Shown piece after piece: positions 21,450 through 33,600 of a DNA stretch of 64,000 bases. The translations under genes and the position numbers were made by a program. Source of the stretch: Haliclona indistincta. Its lineage: Eukaryota > Porifera > Demospongiae > Haplosclerida > Chalinidae. The stretch covers positions 27,501 to 91,500 of the forward strand of contig OZ024786.1 in the NCBI GenBank assembly GCA_964017065.1, given 5' to 3'. Every line of letters begins with the position of its first letter. Within the stretch, counting starts at the first letter, position 1. A model generated the notes under the pieces. It ran no database searches, had not been told where the DNA came from, and was given only the letters and a program-made list of their open reading frames with translations.

Positions 21450-22696
21450 TTAGGGAGACACGGTAGTGTCTCCCTATGTAGGGTTGAACGAGAAAACAAG
21501 ATGGCGGCTACATACAATGTATTAGCGTTCAAACGCTGATATTTCGCCTGGTGATGAATTTTATACGTCCAAAAACACTTCAATCTGCTATCTGGCGTTG
21601 CCCCATCTTACAGTAGCAAGGAGATTGCTCGAGATTGTTACTAAAGTGACGAACCTGGAAACGGTGAAAATCGAGTTTCGTCATCTTCGTTTTCTTCTTT
21701 CTTCTTCTTCTTCTTCTTTCTTTCTTCCACTCGCCTAGCACCTTTACGTGAGCAGTGCCGAGACCAAAACACCCACGAACAGTCGTGAAATTCTTCTGGC
21801 ATGTGCCTTTTGAACTTAGTTTTTAGCGAAACGGCGATATAAATTCCGCGATTTCTCGATCGTGATCCATTGTCAGCTAAGTGTTAGACGCCATTAATAA
21901 TTATAGTGATTGCGCAATACGCACGTGACCAAGCTGTGGTTAGCGCACGTGACCAAGCTGTGGTTAGCGCACGTGACCAAGCACAAGCTTGAGTATCGCC
22001 ACGCCGTATAGATCACGGAGAACACATATTTGTCTGGAGTCTTCGAAGAACGGTAAGCTAGCAAGCTGCCTTGCCAGATAATTATAACCGCCGTAAACAA
22101 GTGTGGGCGGGGCTCGTATGCACTGTATTCATGCATGCGTAGGCGAGCTGATATCTACAGCATTAGAATTATTTAGCTACAAGTTTAAAATTGTTAATAA
22201 TAAAGAAAAGCCATCAACAACAGGAAAATCAAACCAATGGTGGAAACAAAGATGGCACAGTAATTACATGATATTGAACTGTCTTCACTGATAAAGAAAA
22301 AAGGACACAAACAAGAAAATAAAAAGATTTCTATCGAAATCAAAAGGATGTAGGGTTGTGAATTCTACCACTGGTCAACAATGTAAACTAACAAGGAACA
22401 AGCATGGAATGGTAACACGATTGACTTGCTAACAGACCATAGATCCCTACATCAGTGGCTGTACATAAGCTGTCACAAGCTGAATGCACGTCAGGTGTCA
22501 GTCAACAGCAACAAGCTAAGCTGAACTAGCTATAGTCAACTACAGCAGCCACTGATGTAGGGATCTATGGTCTGTTAGCAAGTCAATCGTGTTACCATTC
22601 CATGCTTGTTCCTTGTTAGTTTACATTGTTGACCAGTGGTAGAATTCACAACCCTACATCCTTTTGATTTCGATAGAAATCTTTTTATTTTCTTTT
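21450..22696 (+). mobile_element. Non-autonomous Helitron-like element, intact example
   Basis: The best short reference copy of the family. The 5' end TTAGGGAGACACGGTAGTGT continues CTCCCTA, forming an 11-bp perfect hairpin with loop GGTA. It ends at about 22696 with the hairpin GATTTCGATAGAAATC followed by TTTTTATTTTCTT. The last 390 bp (22305-22696) are an inverted repeat with arms of about 160 bp. The middle holds a CT-rich microsatellite (TTCTTTC repeats) and a thrice-repeated GCACGTGACCAAGC. There is no coding capacity, so mobilisation would depend on an autonomous relative such as 36878-45914. Confidence 0.85.
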
Positions 22697-22914
22697 ATAC
22701 TTACATTGTACTTCTTAGTTACTCATTTTTCACTTTGAAAATAAATTATCATTATGATCATTTAAGAATCTCAGGGGGAAGCTGAGTGCTTAGGGGGGAA
22801 GCTTCCCCTCACCGTCCCTCCTATGGATGACACCCTGTTTAACTAGGCAGCTAAGGTGTTGATCCCTCGGTGGATTATGCATAGGCAAACAATTATTGCT
22901 ACAGCAATAATATT

Positions 22915-23426
22915 AGAACAGCACTGAGTTCATCAGATGTGGCACCAATTAGTTGGTCTGTCAAAAATAGAAGCAAGGCAGCTGAGTAACATATGACCGA
23001 AATACAGAATAAAATCATTGCTACAGAGAACAGGATGGAGATCTGTGCTGGAGAAACTAAAGCAGCAAAGTAGAACAAACTGGCAAAAAAGGAGACAAAT
23101 GAGCCAGTTTTAATAATCTTGTATCTTCCTAACTTCACATCAGCTAGCAACCCAACCACTGGAGCTAGAAGCAATGAGCAAAACTCAGTGATAGATATAA
23201 AAACATAGCCCGTAATCTGTCCCTGGTTCCACGCTATTAGCACCCACGAGAAAGTGAAGAACACATTCCACACCAGTAGCAACAGTATCTTCTTACTAAA
23301 GCAGGTATTGGGTGATCTCCAGCACCACCATTGCTTCCAGCGACTGCAACCAGAAGACAGTGATACAACAGGGCCAGCTATTGACTCAACCAAACTCCAC
23401 AATGGACTCAAGAGAACTGAAAGCAA
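22915..23426 (-). pseudogene. POT pseudogene G: N-terminal fragment (type II)
   Basis: Covers the start through TM4 (ending LLFLTDQLIGATSDELSAV) and then loses homology at about 22915. TM5-TM12 are absent. The frame is open from 23426, so truncation is the only evident lesion. Confidence 0.8.
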
Positions 23427-23739
23427 AACAAAGCATGATTACTTTGTACACTGCTGGTTGAGAATATTGGCTGTTTTCAATTTTATTTTGTTTTTCAGGA
23501 TTGATTGACCAGCTGCATCCTACTGCCATTTAAAACAGGTTCATTGCACAAATTTAATGTGCAACCATAATCCATGCAGATTTCACATGTTCAATTAGCC
23601 TCCAAGGAATATTTAAAACCTTGTACATGTACATGTAAAATTTTGTAGAGTTAAAAAAAATTGTCGTTCATCCAAGCGAAGAAAAATAAACAAGTAAAAT
23701 ATTAATCCTTATTATCTAATTAATGTGCACTGTTAGCGT

Positions 23740-24635
23740 GTGAAGTCAACCACTGCTGAAACAAGCATAGCAGTCACTGATGATGATCAAAGAAAGAGGA
23801 ATGGCAAAGAATAGAACTGCTTCAAATTTAGTACCATATCTATCGATAATCAGGTATACAGCAATATCGCACAGGCCATATCCGATATGCTTGGCCCAAT
23901 AATACCAGCGTACAACAGCACCGAGCTCATCAGTAGTGGCACCAATTATTTGATCTGTTAAAATAGGGAGCATGGCTGCTGAGTAACATGTGTCACCAAG
24001 ACAAAAGAGAGTTGTCGCTGCACAATAAAGCACGGTATTCTTTTTCCACTGTGAAGCATCTCCAACCATATAAGAGCAAAATAGTAATCTCATATCTTCC
24101 AAACTTCACATCAGCCAGCAGTCCCACCAGAGGAGCAAGAAGCAATGACAAGGACTTTGTAATGGATATGAAGACATAGTCTAGAAGAGTGTTCCCAGTA
24201 AGTCATCCTAATGAAAGTTATACAACATTTTCCACATCAGTAGCAACACTATCTTACAACTAGATATCAATTAAGAGTTTGTAATTAAGAGTGTCGAACT
24301 ACGAATACCCACGTAGAACACTGTACAAAGTAACGTGACTTCCGGTCAGTTTCACATGAGAAAAACGCCTTACATTTATCTGTAAACTGCGAGTGTATGT
24401 ATAGAGAGGAAACGTAGTCAAGCGAAAACGTCATCACAGCAGCTATACTAGCAAAATATGGATAAATGTACGACGTTTTTCTCATGTGAAACTGACCGGA
24501 TGTCACATTACTTTGTACACAGTGTTTCTACGCGGGTATTCGCAGTTCGACACTCTTCTTAATTATAAATTCTTGCCGAAATCCACAATTCCTTTAAACT
24601 GATTGACCCACAGACAGCCATGTAGACAAAAAAGA
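23740..24635 (-). pseudogene. POT pseudogene H: N-terminal half split by a MITE (type I)
   Basis: Type I homology runs from the start (MAVCGSISLKEL equivalent, about 24620) to TM6 (IPLSLIIISDC, about 23760) and then stops. Within it, a foldback insertion occupies 24283-24564 right after the first 20 or so codons. A deletion at about 24087 removes TM3, where AATCTCATATC directly follows the GCAAAATAGT phrase. Only an internal open frame (23746-24102) is left. Confidence 0.8.
24283..24564. mobile_element. Foldback MITE inside POT pseudogene H
   Basis: Inverted repeat with ends AATTAAGAGTGTCGAACT and AGTTCGACACTCTTCTTAATT. Pairing extends about 100 bp on each side (CCGGTCAGTTTCACATGAG / CTCATGTGAAACTGACCGG). 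No coding capacity; the target duplication is not clear-cut. Confidence 0.8.
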
Positions 24636-24714
24636 TCAGAAAGGTATATAGGACTTCAAAGTCGACCAGTACAGAAGAAAGTAGTCATAATAATAATAAT
24701 GTACTTTCAATTGT

Positions 24715-25240
24715 TCTAAAGCAGTTTACTGTAGTACACAATTTTTTGGAATATTTCACACAATTGCATTTGTAAATGATTCATTGAAATTATCAAACAA
24801 TGACATATGGTGGTTGTTTGAAGTCAACCGAAGGTTGAGCCTTAATGTACACAAGTTGTGAATGTCTTACAAGGAGGGCTTGATTAGGTTTAGTGCTGGT
24901 TCATCGACTGCCAATTCATGGACTCTCGGAGTCAGCACTAAACTGGGATGCTACGCTCCAGTCTCCAATAACCCTGGGGGCTGTGCCCCAGACCCCCTTC
25001 GTGGATAGTCGACACTATACATGTAGCCTAATCCCTAAACTTAAAATCCTAAACTTAAGTTCACAGAGTCGAAAAAACAAGACCAGACCCTTTATCTATG
25101 GAGTGGGGAGGGGTCTCACCCTATTGATCCCCTTGTGTCACAGTTGAGATATAACAGTATTGCTGGTTAAGATGGATCTATAAACTCTCATGCCACATTT
25201 TTAAATGCTTTATAATTCTTTGAAACAACTCCTAAATGAA
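24715..25240. repeat. Duplicated POT upstream module, copy 3
   Basis: Third copy of the module at 6885-7380 and 12770-13260, here upstream of pseudogene H. It is most similar to the copy at 12770 (both have CAATTCATGGACTCTCGGAG), so H and C probably descend from one duplication. Confidence 0.7.
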
Positions 25241-25608
25241 GCCAGTGTGCATGTGCCTGTGTAGTGTAATGAAGTAATTTTCATATGTAAATTATAATTA
25301 TGAAGGAAAGGTAGAACATTACCTTCATGCACTAATTTCACACAATGGGGATGACAAGAGACTTGAAATTATTAGTGCATCAAGTCGCTATAATTGTTAC
25401 GCTGTATGTGTATAAGAATTTTTTTTAAAACAGCACAGCTTCACACTGAAAGCAAAATTAATATTGTTTGCGTTTCTCTATTGCATGCAAATTGACCAAC
25501 ACCAAACTAACAACCAATATGTGCATTTGTATACAGCTATACTTTAAGCTTAAAAGTTAAAAAAAAAAGCAGCAAACTCAATAATGTGCAGGTGTAAATC
25601 AGTAAGAG
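25241..25608. other. No gene seen
   Basis: POT-cluster spacer resembling 13261-13830 (AATTTCACACAATGGGGATG, TTTGCGTTTCTCTATTG), i.e. the 3' flank of type I copies. No ORF. Confidence 0.5.
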
Positions 25609-27135
25609 TCATTGTTCAATGCTGTGTGGATGGTCTCTCATGTACTCCTCCTCCTGGCGCATGTATCTCTCATAGTGTTCCTCCACTATGGCCTGTATGT
25701 TGATCTCTCTGTTCCTCTCACGTAGTGTGTAGCACTTGGAAAGGACCAGGAAGACCACAAACATTACAACGAATATGAATAATGCCTGCAAGTCATAACA
25801 CAATGTAACTCGGAATTTTACAGCCTCCACAAGAAATAAATAGACAATGCCACGAAGAGCTAAACTCAGTCCTAGAACAAATCCCTTCATCTTGTCTGGC
25901 GATTGAGCAAATAAGAACTCCAGTATTACTACACAGACTATTGTCTTACCAATGGTATACATCAGTAAAGGACCAATCTTCCAGTACCAGTGGACGATAT
26001 GGACAGGATGAGAGGTATTGTGAGCCAAGGCACAGGACAAGTAGCTGTGTATATCATGAGAGAAGGACACATCAACTAGTGCTGATACTTCCAAGAGCAT
26101 GTATCCAACAGCACACATCAACATGGCTGCACCAATGCATCGCAACATGCTCGGACTATTGCGAACACACGGCCGCACTATGAGCTGATAAAATGGGATT
26201 AACAGAACTGGAGGCAACCAGTTTTTCATACCATAGTTTACAAGAATGCCATTCTTTCCACTGACCCTGAAGATATCCACTGGAGAATAAGCCAGAGTGA
26301 TGATAAAGAGACTGAAGCAGACAACCATAGGAATCAATCGTAATACAGTCTTGACATCCTCTACCTCCTCCTCAGTGAAGGGACCTCCAAATTTCTTCTT
26401 GCCGAAGTCCATTCGTGCGGGCTGTTCCTCATCGATATAGGTGAAGGCACTGCGTCTCTCAGGGTATCTGTGCTTCCTAGTGTAGTTGAGTACCTGTATG
26501 ATGAGCTTGATGGGGTTAGTGACCTTATGAGTCCTGTCCAACCACTGCTGACACAAGCAGTCACTGATGATGATCACAGCAAGAGGAACAGCAAAGAACA
26601 GAACTGATTCAAATTTAATACCATATCTATCGATAACCAAGTATATAATAATATCGCACAGGCCAAAACCAATATTCTTGGCCCAATAGTACCAGCGTAC
26701 AACAGCACAGAGCTCATTGGAAGTGGCACCAATTATTTGATCTGTTAGAATAGGGAGCATGGCCGCTGAGTAACATGTGTCACCAAGACAAATGAGAATT
26801 GTTGCTGTGCACAAAAGCAAGGTTTTCCACAATGAAGCATCTTCTCCCATCAATAAAGCAAAGTAGTGTAACAAGCAAGCAAAGAAAGAGATCAATGAAC
26901 CAGTTTTGATAATCTCATATCTTCCAAACCTCACATCAGCCAGCAGTCCAACCAGAGGAGCAAGAAGCAATGATAAACACATTGTGATGGATATGAATTC
27001 GTAGTCTAAAACAACGTTCCCAAGAAGTAGACCCAATGACAGTTTAAACAATACCTCCCACATTAGTAGCAACACTATCTTACGACCAGATATCCATAGT
27101 TCCTTCAAACGGACTGTTGACCAAGGGGTAGCCAT
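25609..27135 (-). CDS. POT/SLC15-like 12-TM transporter, copy I (type I)
   Basis: Intact 508-aa intronless ORF, closest to copy C. Start MATPWSTVRLKELWISGRK. TM1 reads EVLFKL where classical POTs have ExxER. The POT signature in TM10 reads EFLFAQSPDKMKG. Loop and tail are near identical to the other copies, whereas TM2 (EFISITMCLSLLL) and TM11-TM12 (LRGIVYLFLVEAVKFRVTL) differ. An NTS sequon lies in the TM9-TM10 loop. Substrate unknown; membrane transport role inferred from family. Confidence 0.9.
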   Translation of the reverse strand: MATPWSTVRLKELWISGRKIVLLLMWEVLFKLSLGLLLGNVVLDYEFISITMCLSLLLAPLVGLLADVRFGRYEIIKTGSLISFFACLLHYFALLMGEDASLWKTLLLCTATILICLGDTCYSAAMLPILTDQIIGATSNELCAVVRWYYWAKNIGFGLCDIIIYLVIDRYGIKFESVLFFAVPLAVIIISDCLCQQWLDRTHKVTNPIKLIIQVLNYTRKHRYPERRSAFTYIDEEQPARMDFGKKKFGGPFTEEEVEDVKTVLRLIPMVVCFSLFIITLAYSPVDIFRVSGKNGILVNYGMKNWLPPVLLIPFYQLIVRPCVRNSPSMLRCIGAAMLMCAVGYMLLEVSALVDVSFSHDIHSYLSCALAHNTSHPVHIVHWYWKIGPLLMYTIGKTIVCVVILEFLFAQSPDKMKGFVLGLSLALRGIVYLFLVEAVKFRVTLCYDLQALFIFVVMFVVFLVLSKCYTLRERNREINIQAIVEEHYERYMRQEEEYMRDHPHSIEQ

Positions 27136-27724
27136 GCATGCAGTCAGATGATCAGAAAATACAGCACTTCAAATTTACCAGGATTATTTAACACGCACAC
27201 TGGAGAAGTATTCATAATAGTGTGTACTTAGTTCTAAAGCAGTTTATAGTAACACTGTATTGCATTTGTAAATTATTCATTCAGGCAGGAGGTTGTTGTT
27301 TCAATGTAAGCAAACTATAGAATAAAGACATGTATAAGTATCATAGATCAGAAAAAGTCATCACGTAACTTTTTGATTTTTTTCACTAGCTAACGTGCAC
27401 AAACAGTGCGCATTGATTAGATCGATGTGTGTCATTATAGGATAATGATGAAAGTATTTCAACACCAAACACTGCCAGATCTATGATAATGAAAAATACT
27501 ATTATCAGGCATTATATGCAATGAGTAGAGTGTCATCTTCAAACACTAATGTATGGAGGACAATTGAGAATAGACTGAACACGTTAGCGCATGACACCAT
27601 TTTACTTCAGCAGTGCATACAGGAAGCCTAATTAAAACCACTCGAAGTGTTGAAGTTACAATTTTCCAGCTATAAGGGACACTTGACAAGCAATCATGTG
27701 CACTACAATGACAAAACGATTTTC
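27136..27724. other. No gene seen
   Basis: Spacer between POT copies I and J, holding the 5' flank of I (AGCAGTTTATAGTAACAC) and the 3' flank of J (CACTTGACAAGCAATCATG). No ORF worth calling. Confidence 0.5.
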
Positions 27725-29284
27725 TCAGTAAGAGTCACTAAATTCAACAGGTGGATGGTCTCTCTTGTACTCCTCCTCCTGGTCCATGTACCTCTCATAG
27801 TGTTCCTCCACTATGGCCTGTGTGTTGATCTCTCTGTTCCTCTCACGTAGTGTGTAGCACTTGGAAAGGACCAGGAAGACCACAAACAGTACAACAAGAA
27901 CTAACAATGCCTGTAAGTCATAACACAACGTGAACTGCAGTCGACTAGCTTCAGCAAGAATCAAATACACAATGCCATGGAATGCTAACATTATTCCTAG
28001 AACAAATCCCTTCATCTTATTTGGCGACTGAGCTATTACAAACTCAAGCACTAGCACACAGACTATCGTCTTGCCAGTGCTGTACAGTAATAAGGGACAT
28101 ATCTTCCAGTACCAGGGGACGATATGATCCAGCTGAGTGGTGTTTACACTGGAACAAGATAAGTATCTGTGCAACTCATGAGATAAAGCCACGCCCACAA
28201 CTTCTGATGCCGACAGCATAGTATAGCCAAGTGTACACAGTATCACGCCTGCACCGATACACCTCAGCATACTGGGACTGAAGCTACAGCCACATTGCCG
28301 CAGGAACTGGTGAAACGGGATTAGCAGAAGAGGAAATAACCAGTTTCTTAATCCGAAGTTTACTAAACTACTGATGTTGCCTTTACCAGTAACAATGGCC
28401 ACTGGAGAATATGCTACAGTAATCACAAAGAGACTCAAACAGGTTATCATTGGAATCAATCGTAATACAGTCTTGACATCCTCTACCTCCTCCTCAGTGA
28501 AGGGTCCTCCGAATTTCTCCTTGCCATAGTCCATCCGCGTGGGCTGTTCCTCATCAATATAGGTGAAGGCACTGTGTCTCTCAGGGTATCTGTGCTTCCT
28601 AGTGTAGTTGAGTACCTGTATGATGAGCTTGATGGGGTTAGTGACCTTATGAGTCCTGTCCAACCACTGCTGACCCAAGCAGTCACTGATGATGATCACA
28701 GTAAGAGGAACGGCAAAGACCAAAATTGCTTCAAATCTTATGCCATATCTATCTATAACTAAGTACAAAACACTGTCACACAGGCCAAAACCAAGTTGCT
28801 TGGCCCAATAGTACCAGTGAACTACAGAACTGGGCTCATCAGACGTGGCACCAATTAGTTGATCTGTTATAAATGGAAGTAAGGCAGCTGAGTAACAAGC
28901 GACTGAAACACAGAATAAAATCATTGCTACAGAGAAGAGCAAAGAGTTTAGTTCTGGAGAAACCAAAGCAACAAAGTAAAACAAACTGGCAGAAAAGGAG
29001 ACAAATGAACCAGTTTTAATAGTCTTGTATCTTCCAAACTTCATGTCAGCTAGTAGCCCAACTAGAGGAGCAAGAAGCATTGACAAGAATTTCGCAGCAG
29101 ATATACATGCATAGCCCATAGCCAGTCCTTGATCCCACGCCAGTATCTCAAATGAGAATGTGAACAATATTTCCCACACTAGTAGCAACAGTATCTTCTT
29201 ACTACAGCAGGTATTGGGTGATCTCCAGCACCATTGCTTCCAGTGACTGTGATCAGAAGACTGCATTACTGTAGGACCAGACAT
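27725..29284 (-). CDS. POT/SLC15-like 12-TM transporter, copy J (type II)
   Basis: Intact 519-aa intronless ORF, the most upstream member of the cluster. Starts MSGPTVMQSSDHSHWKQW. Domain layout as in copies E and F. POT signature EFVIAQSPNKMKG (N replaces D). Loop HSAFTYIDEEQP, then KFGGPFTEEEVEDVKTVLR. In the tail INTQAIVEEH replaces INIQAIVEEH. NTT sequon before TM10. Confidence 0.9.
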   Translation of the reverse strand: MSGPTVMQSSDHSHWKQWCWRSPNTCCSKKILLLLVWEILFTFSFEILAWDQGLAMGYACISAAKFLSMLLAPLVGLLADMKFGRYKTIKTGSFVSFSASLFYFVALVSPELNSLLFSVAMILFCVSVACYSAALLPFITDQLIGATSDEPSSVVHWYYWAKQLGFGLCDSVLYLVIDRYGIRFEAILVFAVPLTVIIISDCLGQQWLDRTHKVTNPIKLIIQVLNYTRKHRYPERHSAFTYIDEEQPTRMDYGKEKFGGPFTEEEVEDVKTVLRLIPMITCLSLFVITVAYSPVAIVTGKGNISSLVNFGLRNWLFPLLLIPFHQFLRQCGCSFSPSMLRCIGAGVILCTLGYTMLSASEVVGVALSHELHRYLSCSSVNTTQLDHIVPWYWKICPLLLYSTGKTIVCVLVLEFVIAQSPNKMKGFVLGIMLAFHGIVYLILAEASRLQFTLCYDLQALLVLVVLFVVFLVLSKCYTLRERNREINTQAIVEEHYERYMDQEEEYKRDHPPVEFSDSY

Positions 29285-29395
29285 AGACTCAGAAGAGACT
29301 TACAAAGAACTGAAAGCAATGCACAGCATCTGTTTTCATTCATTGCTTGCAATTACAATTATAAATATAATTATTTTAAGTAATGAACTTTCACT

Positions 29396-30060
29396 GTATA
29401 ATAATGACTCAATAATAATAACAACAATAATAATTATTAAGAAAAGCTGCCCAGAGTGTCCAGGATGGAAATTGCATTTCCCCGTTGAACAGCCATAGAG
29501 ATTCTTTGCAATAGATATTTGAACGACAGTTTATCACCGGAGTGTGAGCGAATCCGATTACCCAAGTCCTTGATAAAGGACAAAGATTGAGGGCCCAGGA
29601 CGCCTGAGGTCTCTATAGCAATAGGCACAAAAGAGTGAGAATGGGCAAGAGCTGAGTACTTCTCCTCTTTGAGTGATTCAGCTCGAGCTGCCACGGCACC
29701 AGCTGAGTAGACAGCCAGACTCCTGTAGGAAGGTGCATAAGTGTCCACACATGTAGCGTCCCAAACAAGGGGCTTTCCCATTTTCCAGGGTATTAAAGAT
29801 GCACCATCAGGGCGTTTGCCATCACTCCGTAGCAGACCCACAGGTTCCAAGTGAGCAGGAACATGAGCCAGCGATAAGGCTCTGTAGATAATGTCATTTA
29901 AAGACGCATGACGATGGTGTCTGCCTGCACTCCACTTGCAACTCAGTGCATGATGACCGGTGGTATCCACCTCAGCTCCACAATGGCGACACTGGTGGGG
30001 AACACAAAGAGGGGTACCAAGCCGTAGACCAACGGCAACTCTGAGTGAGTCATCATACAC
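29396..30060 (-). pseudogene. 3' end of a non-LTR retrotransposon (RT C-terminal region)
   Basis: A 207-aa open frame (29437-30060) with a CCHC-like cluster, CRHCGAEVDTTGHHALSC, followed by GRHHRHASLNDIIYRAL and GKRPDGASLIPW, then KPLVWDATCVDT. This arrangement is familiar downstream of reverse transcriptase domains in invertebrate non-LTR elements; the RT itself is missing, so this is a 5'-truncated insertion. On the minus strand the stop is followed by a TTA/TTG-rich microsatellite tail (29396-29436), a 3' tail type used by some LINE clades. Not a host gene. Confidence 0.7.
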
Positions 30061-30671
30061 TATAGCTGTTTAGTAGAGCACAGTATTGTTTTTAATGAAA
30101 ATGATTCGTTATCTTAGAATCGACCAACTGCTTGCCGTAATTATGAAATGTTTATTGTTAATATTATGAAACAATGAAAATAATGGACATAGAAGCCACA
30201 GTCTGCAACAATGAAAATAAAATATAATTCTGTTATTTGTTTGTTGTCTTTACCAGTCTTTGCTTTCATATTTCCCTACTCTTAGTGCATTTTGTCATAC
30301 AATAATGTAGTCGTTCATTTCTTTTATCTTTGCTTGTTCTTTTACTTTTTGCTTAAGGGTGCTGCACCACCGCCCACGCACATTTTTGGCTTGGTTGCTA
30401 AGGGCTAGGATCTTAGAAACTACAGTTGATAGTCCAAAGTAACAAACACCAGCATTACTGGGCTAGTGAGAGCTGTGCATAGCAGCAAATAGGAGCGCGT
30501 AAGTGTAAGAGCGGCAGCGCCACGAGTGCAGCTAAATACAGCACTTACGCCAATAAAACTTTCTTCTGCTTTTGTTTCTGGCGTTCATCATAAGTTTATA
30601 TACTTACCTCTACAAGGCGAAGACATTAACGGAGAGTTTTTACTCGTAAGTTACTGGGAAGTATAATTTCA
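30061..30671. other. No gene seen; boundary of satellite array
   Basis: Transition between the POT cluster and the satellite. No ORF or repeat beyond a diverged POT-flank phrase at about 30100. Confidence 0.5.
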
Positions 30672-33600
30672 TTCCAATGCAATTTGCATTGCAGAATTCA
30701 GACTGGCGTAATGAATTCAGCTAAGATGTTGAACGGCCCACAGTCCTACATGGAAAGTAACAGTTCTTCTAATTGATATTCATTCCAATGCAATTTGCAG
30801 TGCAGAATTCAGACTGGCGTTGAATTTTGTTGAGAGACTCAACACCTCCAAAAGCAGATTCGTTCCACTCTACTATGCACAATCTATTGTCAAAACTAGT
30901 TTGCTAAGATGTTGAATGGCCCACAGTCCTACATGGAAAGTAACAGTTCTTCTAATTGATATTCATTCCAATGCAATTTGCAATGCAGAATTCACACTGG
31001 CGTAGAATTTTGTTGAGTGACTCAACACTTTCAAAAGCAGATTTGATCCACTCTACTATGCATAATCAACTGTCTAAACTACTTTGCTAAGATGTTGAGC
31101 GGCCCACGGTTCTAATTGGAAAGCAAGAGTTTTTCTAATTGATATTCATTCCAATGCAATTTGCAATGCAGAATTCACACTGGCGTAGAATTTTGTTGAG
31201 TGACTCAACACTTTCAAAAGCAGATTTGTTCCACTCTACTATGCATAATCAACTGTCTAAACTACTTTGCTAAGATGTTGAGCGGCCCACGGTTCTACAT
31301 GGAAAGCAAGAGTTTTTCTAATTGATATTCATTCCAATGCAATTTGCAATGCAGAATTCACACTGGCGTAGAATTTGTTGAGTGACTCAACACTTTCAAA
31401 AGCAGATTTGTTCCTCTCTACTATGCATAATCAACTGTCTAAACTACTTTGCTAAGATGTTGAGCGGCCCACGGTTCTACATGGAAAGCAAGAGTTTTTC
31501 TAATTGATATTCATTCCAATGCAATTTGCAATGCAGAATTCACACTGGCGTAGAATTTTGTTGAGTGACTCAACACTTTCAAAAGCAGATTTGTTCCACT
31601 CTACTATGCATAATCAACTGTCTAAACTACTTTGCTAAGATGTTGAGCGGCCCACGGTTCTACATGGAAAGCAAGAGTTTTTCTAATTGATATTCATTCC
31701 AATGCAATTTGCAATGCAGTATTCACACTGGCGTAGAATTTTGTTGAGTGACTCAACACTTTCAAAAGCAGATTTGTTCCACTCTACTATGCATAATCTA
31801 CTGTCTAAACTACTTTGCTAAGATGTTGAGCGGCCCACGGTTCTACAAGGAAAGCAAGAGTTTTTCTAATTGATACTCATTCCAATGCAATTTGCAATGC
31901 AGTATTCACACTGGCGTAGAATTTTGTTGAGTGACTCAACACTTCCAAAAGCAGATTTGTTCCACTCTACCATGCATAAACAACTGTCTAAACTACTTTG
32001 CTAAGATGTTGAGCGGCCCACGGTTCTACATGGAAAGCAAGAGTTTTACTAATTGATATTCATTCCATGCAATTTGCAATGCAGAATTCACACTGGCGTA
32101 GAATTTTGTTGAGTGACTCAACACTTCCAAAGGCAGATTTGTTCCTCTCTACTATGCATAATCTACTGTCTAAACTACTTTGTTAAGATGTTGAGCGGCC
32201 CACGGTTCTACATGGAAAGCAAGAGTTTTTCTAATTGATATTCATTCCAATGCAATTTGCAATGCAGTATTCACACTGGCGTAGAATTTTGTTGAGTGAC
32301 TCCACACTTCCAAAAGCAGATTAGTTCCACTCTACTATGCATAATTAACTGTCTAAACTACTTTGCTAAGATGTTGAGCGGCCCACGGTTCTACATGGAA
32401 AGCAAGAGTTTTTCTAATTGATATTCATTCAATGCAATTTGCAATGCAGAATTCACACTGGCGTAGAATTTTGTTGAGTGACTCAACACTTCCAAAAGCA
32501 GATTTATTCCACTCTACTATGCATAATCTACTGTCTAAACTACTTTGCTAAGATGTTGAGCGGCCCACGGTTCTACATGGAAAGCAAGAGTTTTTCTAAT
32601 TGATATTCATTCCAATGCTATTTGCAATGCAGTATTCACACTGGCGTAGAATTTTGTTGAGTGACTCAACACTTCCAAAAGCAGATTTGTTCCACTCTAC
32701 CATGCATAATGAACTGTCTAAACTACTTTGCTAAGATGTTGAGCGGCCCACGGTTCTACATGGAAAGCAAGAGTTTTTCTAATTGTCCATGCAATTTGCA
32801 ATGCAGAATTCACACTGGCGTAGAATTTTGTTGAGTGACTCAACACTTCCAAAAGCAGATTTTTTCCACTCTACTATGCATAATCTACTATCTAAACTAC
32901 TTTGCTAAGATGTTGAGCGGCCCACGGTTCTACATGGAAAGCAAGAGTTTTTCTAATTGATATTCATTCCAATGCAATTTGCAATGCAGTATTCACACTG
33001 GCGTAGAATTTTGTTGAGTGACTCAACACTTTCAAAAGCAGATTTGTTCCACTCTACTATGCATAATCTACTGTCTAAACTACTTTGCTAAGATGTTGAG
33101 CGGCCCACGGTTCTACAAGGAAAGCAAGAGTTTTTCTAATTGATACTCATTCCAATGCAATTTGCAATGCAGTATTCACACTGGCGTAGAATTTTGTTGA
33201 GTGACTCAACACTTCCAAAAGCAGATTTGTTCCACTCTACCATGCATAAACAACTGTCTAAACTACTTTGCTAAGATGTTGAGCGGCCCACGGTTCTACA
33301 TGGAAAGCAAGAGTTTTACTAATTGATATTCATTCCATGCAATTTGCAATGCAGAATTCACACTGGCGTAGAATTTTGTTGAGTGACTCAACACTTCCAA
33401 AGGCAGATTTGTTCCTCTCTACTATGCATAATCTACTGTCTAAACTACTTTGTTAAGATGTTGAGCGGCCCACGGTTCTACATGGAAAGCAAGAGTTTTT
33501 CTAATTGATATTCATTCCAATGCAATTTGCAATGCAGTATTCACACTGGCGTAGAATTTTGTTGAGTGACTCCACACTTCCAAAAGCAGATTAGTTCCAC

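Noticed and set aside
29437..30060. Candidate host zinc-finger gene
   Set aside because: The CCHC-like cluster and downstream motifs match the region after reverse transcriptase in non-LTR elements, and a microsatellite tail follows the stop.
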